Under the pieces are notes generated by a model. It was not told where the DNA came from. It saw only the letters and a list, made by a program, of their open reading frames with translations, and did no database searches. From assembly GCF_033807715.1 (NCBI RefSeq), contig NC_084601.1, positions 20,478,129 to 20,542,128 on the forward strand: DNA of 64,000 nucleotides, written 5' to 3'. The translations under genes were made by a program, and so were the position numbers. Source of the stretch: Cololabis saira. Taxonomy: Eukaryota > Chordata > Actinopteri > Beloniformes > Belonidae. Each line of letters starts with the position of its first letter. Position 1 is the first letter of the stretch. Shown piece after piece: positions 50,391 through 62,870 of the stretch.

Positions 50391-52166
50391 ATGCGCAAAT
50401 AAATGGAATATCTTGAGTTCATACTGGCTTCAAGGAAATTAATCACTGTTCTTTTTCTTGCATATTTTTTTCTCCCATATTTTGCAGATTTGGACTTATA
50501 TTCACGCTATTACAGAGACAGAGCAAGACTTCATCATTTATTATCTGAAATTACAAACCTACACCACACTATCTGTTATCTCGCTATCGACTGAGGTATT
50601 CTCGGCACTGCGAGCGGCTGTCAGAGCGGTGTCCCTGATTGCTCTCCAAGTCCTCCTGCAGATCAAGGCCCAGCCGTTTAGGCGACAAGATGATCATGAA
50701 TTCAGTTCAGCTTCTTCATCCCCTCCCTCTTTATCTGTCAAGAGACCCAAAGTGTCATCACTATAGGAGACCAAAACATGTTTCTCGCCCCATTTTCCTG
50801 CTCTCTGTATCTCCACTTTAGTTGTCAGCTGGAGAGGGAGGAAAATCAAAAACATCTGACAGATTACAGGGAAGGAGTGCAGATGGAAACCCTGACAGTC
50901 CACCTTTTTCTCCACCATGTCCCTTTTTTTCACCAAGTGGAGCCTGATGAATGTGGAGAATCTTTCAATGTCTCTGTGTAAATTGTTTACTTTGCGGCCC
51001 TGCTCTCACCACTCTGCCTAATGGGCTCGGTACGGCTCTGTATAGGTGGCACTTATATGAGCTGCTCCATTCAGAACTAGAGGACGTGACCTCGTCTGTC
51101 AGGGAGGTGATGCCGGCCTGCAAGCAGTCCTTCTGCTGAAAGGGAGGCTACAGGTATGCACCGCTTTCTGCGTCCTTCTCCACACAGAGCCTTTTCCATT
51201 CTTTACACTCCATTGGCTTTGCCCTCCCCTCTTCTTTCACCAAACACAGCTGCAATCAGTTTCTCCCCCCTCAAATCACCATCTCCATCTGTGAGGGGAG
51301 TAAAAATCAATACAACACCAAACAATGTCTCATAGGCCTGAGGGTGCAGTGTGCAGAAAGGTCACTGCTATACATTATGTATGGTGGCCAGCTAATGGTC
51401 AGCGTGTGTGCACACAAATGGACTGTAAGCACTGTAAGTGAAGAAGCTTACACATACAGCACAAATCCACACATATAAGCACAAATGCATGTAAACAAGT
51501 AGATGTAAGTACATGTACATAGCCATGGTCCCCACGGACACCTTCATAATGTCTCTGATAGAGGCTTGTTCAAAGGGTCACATGCTCACTGATGCCTAAA
51601 CACAGTAAAGCATTACACAGGCGCGTCCGATAATGGTCCACATTCACAGCTGCATTCACGGGGCAATGGACACACACACAGGAGGAAAGCGGGCATAAAC
51701 ACAGCCATTAACGTGTCTAACACTCCAGTCCATGGAGCTCATTCAGATATTATCTGTGGGATTGGCTAAAAACACAGGATTGCTGCTGTTCATATACAGT
51801 GGCTAGAAAAGTGTGACCATCCCCTGGAACGGGTTTTCTGCATACATTTGCCATAAAGTGGGATTTACAGACAAAGACAAAACTCAAAATGATAATGCAC
51901 AAAAAATCAGCTCAAGTTGGTGGACAAATGCGTAGAAGACATGTGTCTGAATGTCTACGCAGAAGGAGACATGTAAAATCCTTCTCATCTTTCATTGAGC
52001 AAAATTGTTCTTAATGTCAATAAATGATTCAAGTACACAAACAAGATACTTTTAAGGGATTTGTTAAGAAACTGAATTACTTTCAACACTCCTCTTGGTT
52101 CACCAGTAGCTTCTAAAAGGTGCAACATTATTTATTCAGTATTCATAAATATTTGATCACATAGAA
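50391..52166. other. Unassigned; Tc1-type terminal motif at about 51797
   Basis: TACAGTGGCTAGAAAAGTGT at about 51796 resembles the outer end of common fish Tc1 elements, but no partner end was found. Plus frames at 50458-50766 (EVFSALRAAVRAV) and 50951-51139 lie near possible splice sites, yet match nothing I know. Confidence 0.35.
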
Positions 52167-52744
52167 GCTGCGTTTCCATTTCAGTTTTTTGTTCCAAACA
52201 CAAGCGATAATTCAAAACGTCAGCAAAACTTTATGATGAAATTTAAGTTATGTTACGCAACAAAGCCGTGTTTCCGCCTCTCGTTATTAATCCTTCCAAG
52301 AATAATGGTGATTGATAACCGGGGGGTGGTTTCCGCTGCCTCTCCAGCCATCGTTTGTTTCATCTGAACACAACATAAACGTCTGCAACAACTACCACAA
52401 GGCAAGCTGCTCATATAGGAGAACCAGCCACGTCTGACTGGTTTCTGGGAGGTCTTTGTCCACAATTTCTTGGAGGTGCAGGGGATTTAAAACTTCAGGT
52501 TGACTCAGGCAACTTTTGATAAATTATTGAAAGGCAATAACACGGTTTGTTACCTATCATGCCCAAGGGAGCCAGTTCCTCTGAAAAAGTAAATGTGATA
52601 CTTAGTGGTAAATCATGAAAAAGATGGTTATACTTCAGTTTTGCAAAAGTTTCCACTTATGAATCACTAGAAACGAACATCTCATGCATCAGTTTTTTTG
52701 TTAATAAAATATACATGTTTCTATAGGCGTTAATGGAAAGCGAG
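52167..52744. mobile_element. Possible MITE with GTTTCCATT ends
   Basis: CTGCGTTTCCATTTCAG at the left and, reversed from the right, CTCGCTTTCCATTAACGCC. The terminal repeats are imperfect and no target duplication is clear. Non-coding. Confidence 0.4.
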
Positions 52745-52943
52745 AGACTAGAGAGACTGAAAAAAACACTTTAATCTGTTGGATTCTGTAATCTGCTGCT
52801 CTTCAGGTTCCTTTCCAAGAGGTTAAGTCCAGTTTGTTTGCAGGTCCAGTATTTGTTCTGTACCGTATTGGTATGTGCGGATAATGGTTTTATTTTCAGA
52901 CAGCTTTAGAAATATAATCAGCGTTTTGCAAACGCTTTTAAAA

Positions 52944-54600
52944 GGGGCACGGTGGCGCAGATGGCAAAAGGGCCTTTCTGTGTGGAGCTTGCATGTTCTC
53001 CCCGTGTTCCCTTGGGTAGCTAATGTGAGCTACCCTCACAAAAACATGCAGCAGTCCTGGGCTATACATGCCCCCTCTGGCCAACCGGGGGCGCCAGATG
53101 GGGTGGGGAGAATTTGGTCAGAATAACGTGATCTTTCTACACGCTACGCCCAGCCGGAGAAGCCCCACCCTGCCTGGTGAAATAAATCGGCCTGCTCACT
53201 GCTCACTTAAGAAGGAGACCTAAGCTCAGTGCTGTGCCCTCCCGGAGTTTGTAGAGAGGAGCAATGCCCAGGGGCCTCATCTATAAAGCTTGCTTGCGCA
53301 GAAAAAGCGCCTGAAAGTTGCGGAAGCCACCTTCTACGCAAATCCTCGGATCTAAAAAGAAAAAACTAACCGAAAAATCTGCTTATCTTTACGGCAACTC
53401 GGACCCTCCCGTAAGAATTTACTTAAGACACGGGGAACTGGCGACGCAGGGATTGAGGTGGTGAAATGAAGCCAGATTCATGTCATACTCTTAATAATGT
53501 CATCACACATCACAACATATATCAGACTTAAAATAATAAAATAAAATAGCGCTGATCGTGTTCCTCTGTGTGGAGCTCAGTCAGTCAGGACTCTGGTGCT
53601 GCTGGAGCTGCAGCCTCTTCTTCACCCGCTTTAGGACAGAACAAATGAGGGGCTGCTTTTAGGGAGCCCCACAGAGCCCCTAAAGGGACTCAGATTTTTT
53701 TTCATATATATGAGTTTTACGCGCGCGTGAAACCTTTAGGTGCTGCTTGTATATGGTGCCTAAATTAGGGTCCCGCGTTAAAACGACGCAGAGCCTACGG
53801 CGTAAGGTACGCAGCGACGCGCACCTACGCCGTAGGCTCTGCGTTAAAGGAACGCAGAACCATAAACCCGCCCTGAGCCGCTCTGAGGGGAGGAGGGGGA
53901 GCGGGGCTGCGGGGCCGTTTTCGTATCGCTTTCATACAGTGTCTTGATAATTTGCAATTTAAGGCTGAGCCTACCGTTAGTTTTTAAACTGTAAAAAGTA
54001 AGGGGAAAAAAAACATGATTTTGAAAAGACGGGGGGACGTGTGTCCCCCTGTTGCGCCAGGGAACTCACGGCGTTTAGCGCAGCAACGGCGTGCTGCCAC
54101 TCACTCGCTTTATTTGATTGTATACTATTTATATAGTTATTCTAACTTTTACTGTGACCACCAAATAATGTGGTTTTCCTGTCCTCCACATCATCTACAT
54201 ACAACATCTCTGTCTCCGTGAAAGTCAGTGTCACGGTGGCTGCTACTTCTAATTCATTCTGACGCCAAACAGGCTGGAGGAAGCCACTGCGCATGCTCAG
54301 TAGGCTCATCCATATGCATTTATGGGCGTGTAGAGGGCGGGATTAGAGGCGGATTCAGCTGCGCAGGTCTGTGATTCATAAAGGAACGTTGCGTGCAAAT
54401 CTGCGTGCACATGGTTTTATTGATCCGGATTTTTTTTTGCGCCCGGCATTTTCGGCTTTTGAGCGTACGTGCACTTTTAGTATGACTCCTACGCAGTCCA
54501 TTTTAAATGAGGCCCCAGGACTGTCAATTAAGTAGGAGCACTGGGTGACAAAAAAATGGGAAAAAAATCAGGGGATAAAAATATATTTTTTAAAACAACA
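52944..54600 (+). mobile_element. SINE-like family S2, internally deleted and interrupted
   Basis: Head GGGGCACGGTGGCGCAGATG keeps the A box but loses the B box to a deletion. The body continues to GAGCAATGCCCAG at 53271, is broken by a MITE, and resumes at 54516 with CAGGACTGTCAATTAAGTAG GAGCACTGGGTGA and an A-rich tail. The frame at 52875-53126 is an artefact of the repeat. Confidence 0.8.
53272..54515. mobile_element. 1.24-kb MITE with CAG TSD, second copy
   Basis: GGGCCTCAT and ATGAGGCCC ends, flanked by CAG at 53269-53271 and 54516-54518. The S2 copy at 49.3 kb gives the pre-insertion sequence. Highly similar to 8203-9525 in order, apart from small indels. Contains the same internal hairpin at 53786-53844. 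Confidence 0.9.
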
Positions 54601-55150
54601 AAAAAACAAAATTAATAACAAAATTACCAACATGATCTTAGTCATCTACATCTTACTGGTGATGGAATGATGCTGACTTGGCTGCTTGACACCTGACATT
54701 GATGCACCAGTTTGCGCCAAGAACGACACTCCCGACGTCACAAGCCTTCTTTTTCCTCCGAGCGGCATCACGGATAGCACCAGCTGGTGGAAATGTAAGT
54801 TAGGAAAATGATCTTATTTGAACTCAGGAAGCACTTTGTTTGTAGGAGTCAAATTGTGAAACTTGCATGCTGTTTAGTAGGGGACTATCTACAATACCAC
54901 CAATCAAAACTCCATCCCACTGGTGGTGGTACTGTGATAGTGACCACGACTGGACATCTCAAATCAACGAAAGGACAAGAAGAAGAAACACAGGAAAAGT
55001 GAGAAAGACTAAACCTCCAGTTGTGGGCTGGTGGGGCGCAGAGTAGATGAATCAGTGTGAAGTGTTAATTGCCTGGACAAGCTAGCAAGGGCGGAGAGTG
55101 CATTATTTATAGAAAAAAAACAACATGACAGGAAACACAGCAGTTGAAGG
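54601..55150. other. No recognisable feature
   Basis: Short unique spacer. No repeat or exon supported. Confidence 0.5.
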
Positions 55151-55163
55151 TGTGCGCGCGCAC

Positions 55164-55226
<63 letters not shown>
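55151..55226. repeat. Alternating purine-pyrimidine TG/CG array
   Basis: Perfect pyrimidine-purine alternation, starting TGTGCGCGCGCACGCG and continuing as TG. The CG head makes it a strong Z-DNA candidate. Confidence 0.95.
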
Positions 55227-55227
<1 letters not shown>

Positions 55228-55390
55228 CAATGGTGCGACAGGAGAGAGTCTGACCTTCATGTAGGAGTGCAGGAGTTGACACAAGCGTGTCTGCACCGGG
55301 ACAAGAGCTCAGGTTTAACGGGCATATTGAAAAGGTCAGAGCTGTCACTCACCTAAACCCACAGACGAGCACACATAAGGAGAGTCTGAG

Positions 55391-55393
<3 letters not shown>

Positions 55394-55444
<51 letters not shown>

Positions 55445-55980
55445 GCAAAGTCGGAGAGGCAGTGAGTGCCAAAAACAATGAACCATGTCAAATTAGAGGA
55501 GAAGTCTGTGCTCTGTCTGCCCGTCGTCTTTAGGTTGGGACATACACACAACAATGCACATCCACGTGCACAAATCTGGGTGGCTGCCAAAAATCCTAGG
55601 AGCTGGCAGTGTCTTTACACACACTAACACACCTCTACACACACACACACACACACACACTCAGACAGGGTCACTGGTGTATAAAGTTGTTTTTGTTCGG
55701 CTTATGGCTGGTGATTGGTTGCCGTGTTGCTAGCCGAAGCTTTTTTCCTTTTCTTTTTCCTTTTTTTTTTGTTTCACTGTGGTAACAGCTTTAACTCAAC
55801 CCCTGCAGCCCCACAAGCTTCCTAATCTGCTTCCTGATTGGATGATTAGCCTCCACGCTCACTCCTTCATTTCCCTTTACCTTCTCTCCAAAACAAATCC
55901 CCCCCCCCCAACAGACACACCCACACCCCACAAAGACACGCGTACAGACAGACACACGTACAGACACACACACACACACG
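55394..55980. repeat. Cluster of CA arrays
   Basis: CA runs at 55394-55442 and 55637-55660, and an imperfect CA/CAGA stretch at 55905-55980 that follows a C9 run. Orientation is opposite to the TG array at 55151. Confidence 0.93.
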
Positions 55981-56452
55981 TGTTTTGACACATACCATTA
56001 AACAAAAACACAAACCCACTGACACACACATAGACCTGATCAGCATAAGCGATAAAAACACAGAGGGGAGAGGAAAAGAGATGCTCTGTAATTATGGGTA
56101 AATGTGTTCTATATCGATGTTGCTTCATTATATTTTTTTAGATTAAAGCTCACACCTAATGTTGTTTAGTTTCACAAACACAGTTTTAATTAGCTGCCAG
56201 AATTTCCCACGTGAGGAAAAAAAAATAAAGAATACATACATCAAATTAGGCAAAGCACACTTCTAAAAGCCTATTATAGTTCATGCTCAACAGTTCCTTT
56301 TAGGTAAAATGGTCTTAATTAAATAGGTCTGGCACACAGTAATAACAGGAAAACTTTAATCGCCTAAATAAGGTGTCCAGTGTAAATACAGATGATGAAA
56401 AGTTATACTACAATAGCTCTAAAACTGATCATAATAAAATAATGTTAAAGAT
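55981..56452. other. No recognisable feature
   Basis: AT-rich spacer up to the TTAA MITE. Confidence 0.5.
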
Positions 56453-56456
56453 TTAA

Positions 56457-56796
56457 AGGAGCTTGAGGCTCCTTTTAAGAAATGAGACTCTCTAGCGCCA
56501 CCCTTCACCACGACGGCCGTCGGGGGTACTGCAGCCAACAGTGAAGCCGGCACGGGAGAACGGGGAGAACGCACATGCAGCGTCATGTGACGTCACATCC
56601 GCAGCCCAGCGCGGGAAATTCGGGACCGAATTGCAGCACATTTTGCAGCACACAGCCTGTTCAAGGCAAAGGAGAGATACACTAGAGGGCTCATTCTTTT
56701 GGGTTTGGAACGCTTCATCTGACATTATTACTAGAAAACTTAAAATGTATACGGATCTTTTTCATAAATCTTGCCACAATCCGGCCTCAAGCTCCT
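56457..56796. mobile_element. 340-bp TTAA MITE, copy 2
   Basis: AGGAGCTTGAGGCT and AGCCTCAAGCTCCT... ends, bordered by TTAA at 56453-56456 and 56797-56800. Nearly identical to 30997-31337, including the ATGTGACGTCACAT palindrome. The two copies share orientation. The frame at 56541-57029 crosses it by chance. Confidence 0.93.
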
Positions 56797-59700
56797 TTAA
56801 GGCTTTACACTTGTTCTCTAAGTTCCAGGAAGTGGTATTAAACAACAAAAATAACAAAAACTCCATCTTTTTGTGGATCTTCTTCTTGCATGTGTTTGCC
56901 GCTGCATGTCTCACCAAACAGCATGTTCCTCATGTCAGCCCTGAAAGGGTTTATTGGTTTATATTTTGCCATTTACCTCCATCTGCTCTTCTGCTAGCTC
57001 CTCTTCCTCTTTTATTTTCTGTTTATTGAATGAAATCTGTTTAATGAATGAAAACAACCCATTCAGTTACTTTGGCTTGTTCCAAAACTCCTACTGCTAT
57101 CTTACGTCCTGTTGAATTAAAATTTTGTCAAATCCAACGTTTGAGTTGCTAGTCTGATTAAATACTTTTACTAGGCATTAATTAGGACTACAGTGCAGTG
57201 TATTGTGAACGACTCAAAGATGAATCAGAGATGCTCACCGAGCCATCTCCATCTGCGACAGATGTCCGAGCAAGCCAAATACCTGCAGCCACTGGGGAGT
57301 CCATAGTGAGCTGCAACCAATGAGAAATCCAGGAATGGGCTGACATCACCGTGACGAAGGGAATCCTGTGACGCTAAGCCCAACATGGTACACCACAAGT
57401 GAAGCACGTTTTCATTACTGTTGGTCATCCTGCTCTCGAGAGCGAAGATAATCAGCTGTTAACTCATTTCTTTACCTATGTTTCTTCGTTTTTTTCTTCT
57501 TCTGTTCATGCTCTGAACAAATCATAGTGCAGGGTGACTGAGTTGCTGTCTGATCTTGTAGTGTGTAACCCCCTAGCCACAAGTGCTGTGACTCAAGCTC
57601 CTGGCAAACAAAAAAACTGCCTCATGGGCCTCTACCTTAAAACAACAACAAAAAAGAAGGAGCAGTTAAAAAAAAGGGGGGGGGGGGGGGTGAGGTTCAA
57701 CATCTGCATTGATTTCCCCAATAAAAATAACTCAATACAAATTGTTGCTCAACTTGATCACTCATGAACACAAAGTATGCCAAGTGGAGTAGCGTGGGTT
57801 TAGGGGCATCAGAAGGAGAAGGGAGGGGATGGGGGTGATTAATGTGGACTTTGTGGGGAAAAGTTCAAGCTGGCTACATGCTGAATAGTTTTAGGGCCAG
57901 TTCTGATCCTGATTTTCCTCGGACTGAGCAGCAGTGCGTAGCGTTATCAACCAGATGTGCACTTCTATAACTTTACAAACTTTACAACGTGGCAAACAAG
58001 ATAGCACGCACACGTTTGTTTATTTTCTGAAGTCCGTTTTGACTCCTCTGGTCTGACTGACATATCTGGTAGTTGTATGTGAACATACACGACTATGTTA
58101 TTGAAAATAGTTGCAGGCTGTCTTTATGTATGTGGCCTCCAATGTTTTTAAAGTCAGTTAAGAGTTGAAAATCATCAAGACTGCTCCTTTAACATTTTGT
58201 TATTGAATCCTAGAGAAAGAGAAAAAGGGCAAATTACAGGTGTGGCATTTGCTTGGCATTGCTGGCATTAATCTGTCAGCATTGCAGCGTTTGAAAATTG
58301 TCGTGGTGGTGTTTTTCCACCGCTGGAACCCACTTGTCACACTGACACTGGCACAGTGGTTTGGAAGGATATGATTGTGGGACCTTATGCTGCATGAAAG
58401 GGATTTATAGCTAAGAAGAGCCAAAGACACAATGCTGTTACATCATCATTTGTCGGGTGACTTCTACAACCATTTTCTACTTTCATCGCATGCAGACAAT
58501 GCCGTATCTTAAGGACTTTGGTAAATCTCTGACTTCTCAAGCACTGCTACCCAGAGAACTGTCATAGTGCCCAGAGTAAAAAAAAACTAAATTACTTTTC
58601 TGATTTCCAAATATTTCCTCTAGCACTAAAATCTAATTATAGTTGTACTTTGTGTTTGTGCAGAAAAGGGAGATACATCATAATTTCCAGCAAACGAACA
58701 AATCCAAAAACAGACGTGTCATAGAAAAAATCCTTTCACAGACGGTAAAAGGACAGTCTCAACGAGAAGTGAAGCAAGCAAGCAGGCACACACACGTGCA
58801 TGTATACACACACGAGGCAAGTAGGGTTTTATACTGGCTCTGCATATTGCGCAGCTGTTTTTCCATCTCTGCAATGTCAGATTACCAGCAGCTGTTAACA
58901 TGAGGGAACTTGCTTTCACTTGTGCACATTCATAACAACTCTTACCGATATTCAAGATTACCTTTGACAGCACAGGAAGATGTGTCATGATAAAATAGTC
59001 ATCCAGTCTGGGAATCAAAGAGAAATATAAAAGTACAAGCCCGCACATGCTCCTCAAAACCCAGCGGCTCCTTTAGTGGTAATAGGCTGTTGAAGGTGAT
59101 AATATATTCACCTACTCACCCCAATAAGTCCCTACACTACATGTGGCTGGCACAAAATCCACCCACGGTGCATGTCAGATGGGTGGGATGTCGCATTGTT
59201 CTGGAAGTTTCAGCACTGCTGAAGAGAAGTAATTGTCTTATATTTGCAGTCTGACATGATGTTTGACTGCGGAGTGTCTCCAACCCTGGCAGCCGGTGAT
59301 ATGAAGCTCAGCTGGATATTTGCATTGATGCCACAACTGAAACTGTCCAGGTGGTTTTCTTAGACAGATAAAAAGACGAACAGTAGAGAGAAGATGTAGG
59401 CAGGCAGCAGGAATACAATACCCATCAGGTGATACCTCCAGTAACAGTGGATTATTCATTAAATCTGAATCAACTCTGTCGTAATCTACAGTCTAACCGG
59501 CTGAGCCTTGAGCACACCCGTGAGAAGGGCGTACCCGATATACAGACAGATTTCCCAAATGAATCGGAGGACCTGCTGCAATATAGTCCACATTGCAGCT
59601 AATGAGAGGCCAAGTTTCATCTCAAATCCACTGCGATGGGATTACACAGGTTCAAGTGCAAACATTTCATTTTCTCTGCTGAGCTCTCCTGCTTTTTTTT

Positions 59701-60240
59701 TCATTGTATTTTATTTCTTCCTGAGAACAGCATTGTGCTGGCTGTATAGATGGCTCCCATTCTTGTGAATGCAATTATTCAAATCATTTGTTCCTCTAAT
59801 GTACTTCTGGGGTCAGATTGTTCAATATTTATGTTAAAGCATAAAATCTGCTGTCCAAACAGTTAAAACATGCAGCTTTTAATTGCCTTGGAATGGATTA
59901 ATGATGGAGGTAATCATTTTTAGTATGCTTTATTAGTCTGCCCTTCTGTTGTCAGGACCCGTATTAAGGCTGTCAGTCATTACGGCATGCTGGAGGTAGA
60001 CTAGAGTCTAATTTTGACTATAGAAATATGTTCAATATATTTGATATCCCGTTTGATTTCCATTTTTATTCATTCTGACATCATACGCATGACTGACTTC
60101 TGACAAGTGTGCTGATGTTCTGACTTATGTCACTTGCTTCTGAGCACTTTGTAAAGCCTCCATTGTAACAACATTTCTGGCCTTCCTTCTTTAAATGTGA
60201 CCTATTTCTTTACTTAATGCTGGAACCGCCAGCTTTCTAG
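56797..60240. other. No certain feature; G15 run and one unconfirmed minus frame
   Basis: 57676-57690 is a run of 15 G. A minus segment from about 57426 (after GAGAGCAG) to a GTGAGC site at about 57234 is open (MTNSNENVLHLWC, then SPFLDFSLVAAHYG) but unrecognised. 59570-59960 is unique AT-rich sequence with TGCAATTATTCAAATCATTT and TAATCATTTTTA words. Nothing else supported. Confidence 0.4.
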
Positions 60241-60256
60241 CCCCCCCCCCCCCCCC
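60241..60256. repeat. Poly(C) run, 16 bp
   Basis: Uninterrupted C for 16 bp. Confidence 0.95.
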
Positions 60257-61325
60257 ACGCAAGTGTCGTAGCCATCTCACAGACCGCCAGATATAATTTC
60301 ATTGTTAAGAGTACAGAAATCGATTTTTGAAGTGTCAAAATTTGTGGAAACACCTTTTGTGCTTCATATTTTGTCTGTGTGCATGAATTTGTTAATTAGT
60401 TACTTTGTTTTCGTGTTTTTATAATAATAATAATGATAATAACAGTTATAGCTCTTTTTATTGTAGCTCTGAGGTGGACATCAGCTGATAGTTTCAGATC
60501 AGGTTATAAAATCAATTTGTATCAGCACAATAATGTCTGTGTAGAAAGCCTCTCTACCTTGCTGGACATCGTAGGTCTAACAACTGTGTCAGCTGACTTT
60601 TTTTCTCCGCAGGGGTCCAGCTCAGAGTCGGAGCGTTTCTCATCAGTCCTTCTATCTACTCTGGTCATGAAGGATCCACGCTGCGTACTGATGAACACAA
60701 TCACAATTTACTTGCCCAAATTATGGAACACAGTGAAAACTAGCAACAAATAAAATGTTTCAGCAATCACTGAACCATACAACATCAAACAGTAATGTCT
60801 TCAGTGCAAGATTACAAGTGCTCAAACAAGATTGAACAGAATATAATTTACTGTGTACGCCTTGTAAACCAGCAGTAGACCAGTTTGGAAATATAAAAAT
60901 CTGCAGTTTCAATTCTTATCTCTTGTCTTTCCCTCCTTTTTTATTTGTGCTTACAACATCCGGTTCCTGTCACTCATGTCAGACGTGATTATTCATTAAC
61001 ATTTTAAACAGAAACATTTTCAAAGCACATTTGGCAAGAATTCTGAATAACTGTGCAGAAGGTTCATCATAAAAGCATATAAATTAAAACAAACCCAATC
61101 AGGATTAAAGCATAACGACTGCACGTGCCAACTTCCGGTGTTGTCTTGGCAACGTATACAACAGTATTAAGAGCCTCAGCTACAGTCCTGATCACTGAAT
61201 TCTGATACTTTCCCCCATCACCTAATTTCTTACAAAAGTTGCACTTTCTTGCAGTTTACAGTCTTTTCTTTCTCCGCCATCCACATTTGATTTTGTGCGT
61301 GTGTTTGCCAGCTTTCTTCTGGCTT
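60257..61325. other. Unassigned; possible terminal-exon-like segment at 60613-60760
   Basis: A TTTTTTTCTCCGCAG acceptor at about 60612 is followed by an open frame (SESERFSSVLLSTLV ... LPKLWNTVKTSNK) ending at TAA, with AATAAA overlapping the stop (about 60750). This would fit a short last exon, but no homology is recognised and no upstream exon was found. Confidence 0.25.
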
Positions 61326-61745
61326 CTTCTCTACCCTTTTCCAGATCAATATATACAGCGTATTATATTACGCAGTGAAAGACCCATGGTGCTTCCACCA
61401 CAACATGGTGTGAAATCAGTAACTAGAAACCTTTCCTCCATTGTTCCCCAATGGTGGAACGACAGACCAAAATCTATCCGATTTCCAGGGTCTGTACCTA
61501 CTTTTAAGAGCAAGCTAAAGACGCAGCTCTTTAAGGAGCACTTTTGCATCCAGTAAACTTTTCTGCTCATCAGAATTTTAAAAAAGTTCTAGCACTGGCA
61601 TGGCAGCACCTGCGTCCAACTGGACTCTCAGCAGTCTGACCAGCACTTATCCAGCTGGACCCTCCTATGTGATTTCTTGCTTTTGTTGTTCCCTCAGATG
61701 TAAGTCGCCTTGGATAAAAGCGTCTTCTAAATGACAGTAGTAGTA
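61326..61745 (+). mobile_element. L2-type LINE 3' end with ORF2 C-terminus
   Basis: The plus strand reads RNLSSIVPQWWNDRPKSIRF then TFKSKLKTQLFKEHF and a stop at about 61556, the usual C-terminus of L2-type ORF2. The 3' UTR closes with GTAAGTCGCCTTGGATAAAA GCGTCTTCTAAATGACAGTA, the conserved fish L2-type tail, then AGTAGTATTA. 5'-truncated. This is the best-preserved LINE 3' end in the window. Confidence 0.82.
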
Positions 61746-62739
61746 TTATATAAGGAAAAAAGGATTAAATGAGAGGGGACAAATGCACTGACTCAAGAAA
61801 ACATGTCGCAAAAATGAAATGAGATTTCCAATGTATCAATAACTCTGCTGGATCACCTGCAGTGTAAATGACCGTGGTCTACAGGACCGCTGTGGCTCAG
61901 AACTGGTGTGTATTTTATTATAATATATTAATATGGTCAAAACTTCAGAAAAAATAAAATGTGCATACATAGCAAAACTCGGGAGTAATTAAGCCCCTAA
62001 CTGTGAGACCGGATCTGCGTTTCTTGTGTCCACAAAAAAGACAAGAAATGAAAGTAACAATTCATATGTGTTTGATAAAACTCACAAGTGAACCATATTT
62101 CAATCTGATCTTATTTCAGCTTCCCACTTCTGAAGTACAGCCAGTGCAGCCTGCTGTGAAACTGGGTGAAGATAAAGATGGGGAGGCTGGATACTTTTAC
62201 TGTTATCTGTGTCTATGACGGCGAAGTATATTGCGTATCTGAATGGCTCTCTGAATGTGACATTTTCAGACATGGGCCATCCCCTAAATAAATTGTGCTG
62301 AAACTGGAACTCAGACTAGAGATAGTAGATGCTCATCAGATATTTCACTCTGTCTACACTAGACATACCTGGACATGGACAAAAGTGCAAGATTTATTAA
62401 AGTTTGAAGAAACAAGGTTTGAGGAATGTCAACAAGAAACGCTGATGCCCAGGAAGATGAAGGTTGCAGAACTGGCTTGCTCTGGACTTGATGTTTCGCA
62501 AAGATTGTTGTGAGGGCTCTTCATGCAATGGCCTTTGTGCAAGAAAATTTCCATTGATCATGCTAATGATCATTAATTGGGAAATGGCTAGCAGTTTGGG
62601 GATTCTTCTTTCTATATTTTTCTTGATTCACAGCATAACTTCAAAGCCAGGTAGGGTTTAGGAAGCCTCACCCTTTTCCCCTTATGAGACCAAACCTGAG
62701 CTGTTTAAGCTTGTGAATCCTGCTTTTATTTTAATAAAA
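61746..62739. other. No recognisable feature
   Basis: AT-rich, with short plus frames at 62003-62218 and 62295-62513 that show no known motif. Confidence 0.45.
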
Positions 62740-62870
62740 TAAAGGAGTCAGCGCAGTGAAATATGGGGGTATCTGCATAATGGCAAGGGGCTGTTTTGGG
62801 ACTTCAGGCCCAGGGAAACTTGTTGGGGTGAATGGAATCATGATGTTCTCCAAGACCAGCTCGTCAAATG
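62740..62870 (+). pseudogene. Tc1-like transposase fragment, third copy
   Basis: The plus strand reads KYGGICIMARGCFGTSGPGK followed by LVGVNGIM. This matches the KHGGGSxMVWGCF-x-G-x-GxL-x-x-xxGxM block between the second and third catalytic residues of Tc1 transposases. Both flanking catalytic blocks are missing or unrecognisable. Confidence 0.65.

Noticed and set aside
56541..57029. 162-codon frame
   Set aside because: It starts in the 340-bp TTAA MITE and reads out into unique sequence by chance; the sister copy at 31.1 kb has a different continuation.
57225..57428. 67-codon minus frame between AG and GT sites
   Set aside because: Peptide unrecognised and its phase does not connect to a neighbouring candidate, so it was left uncalled.
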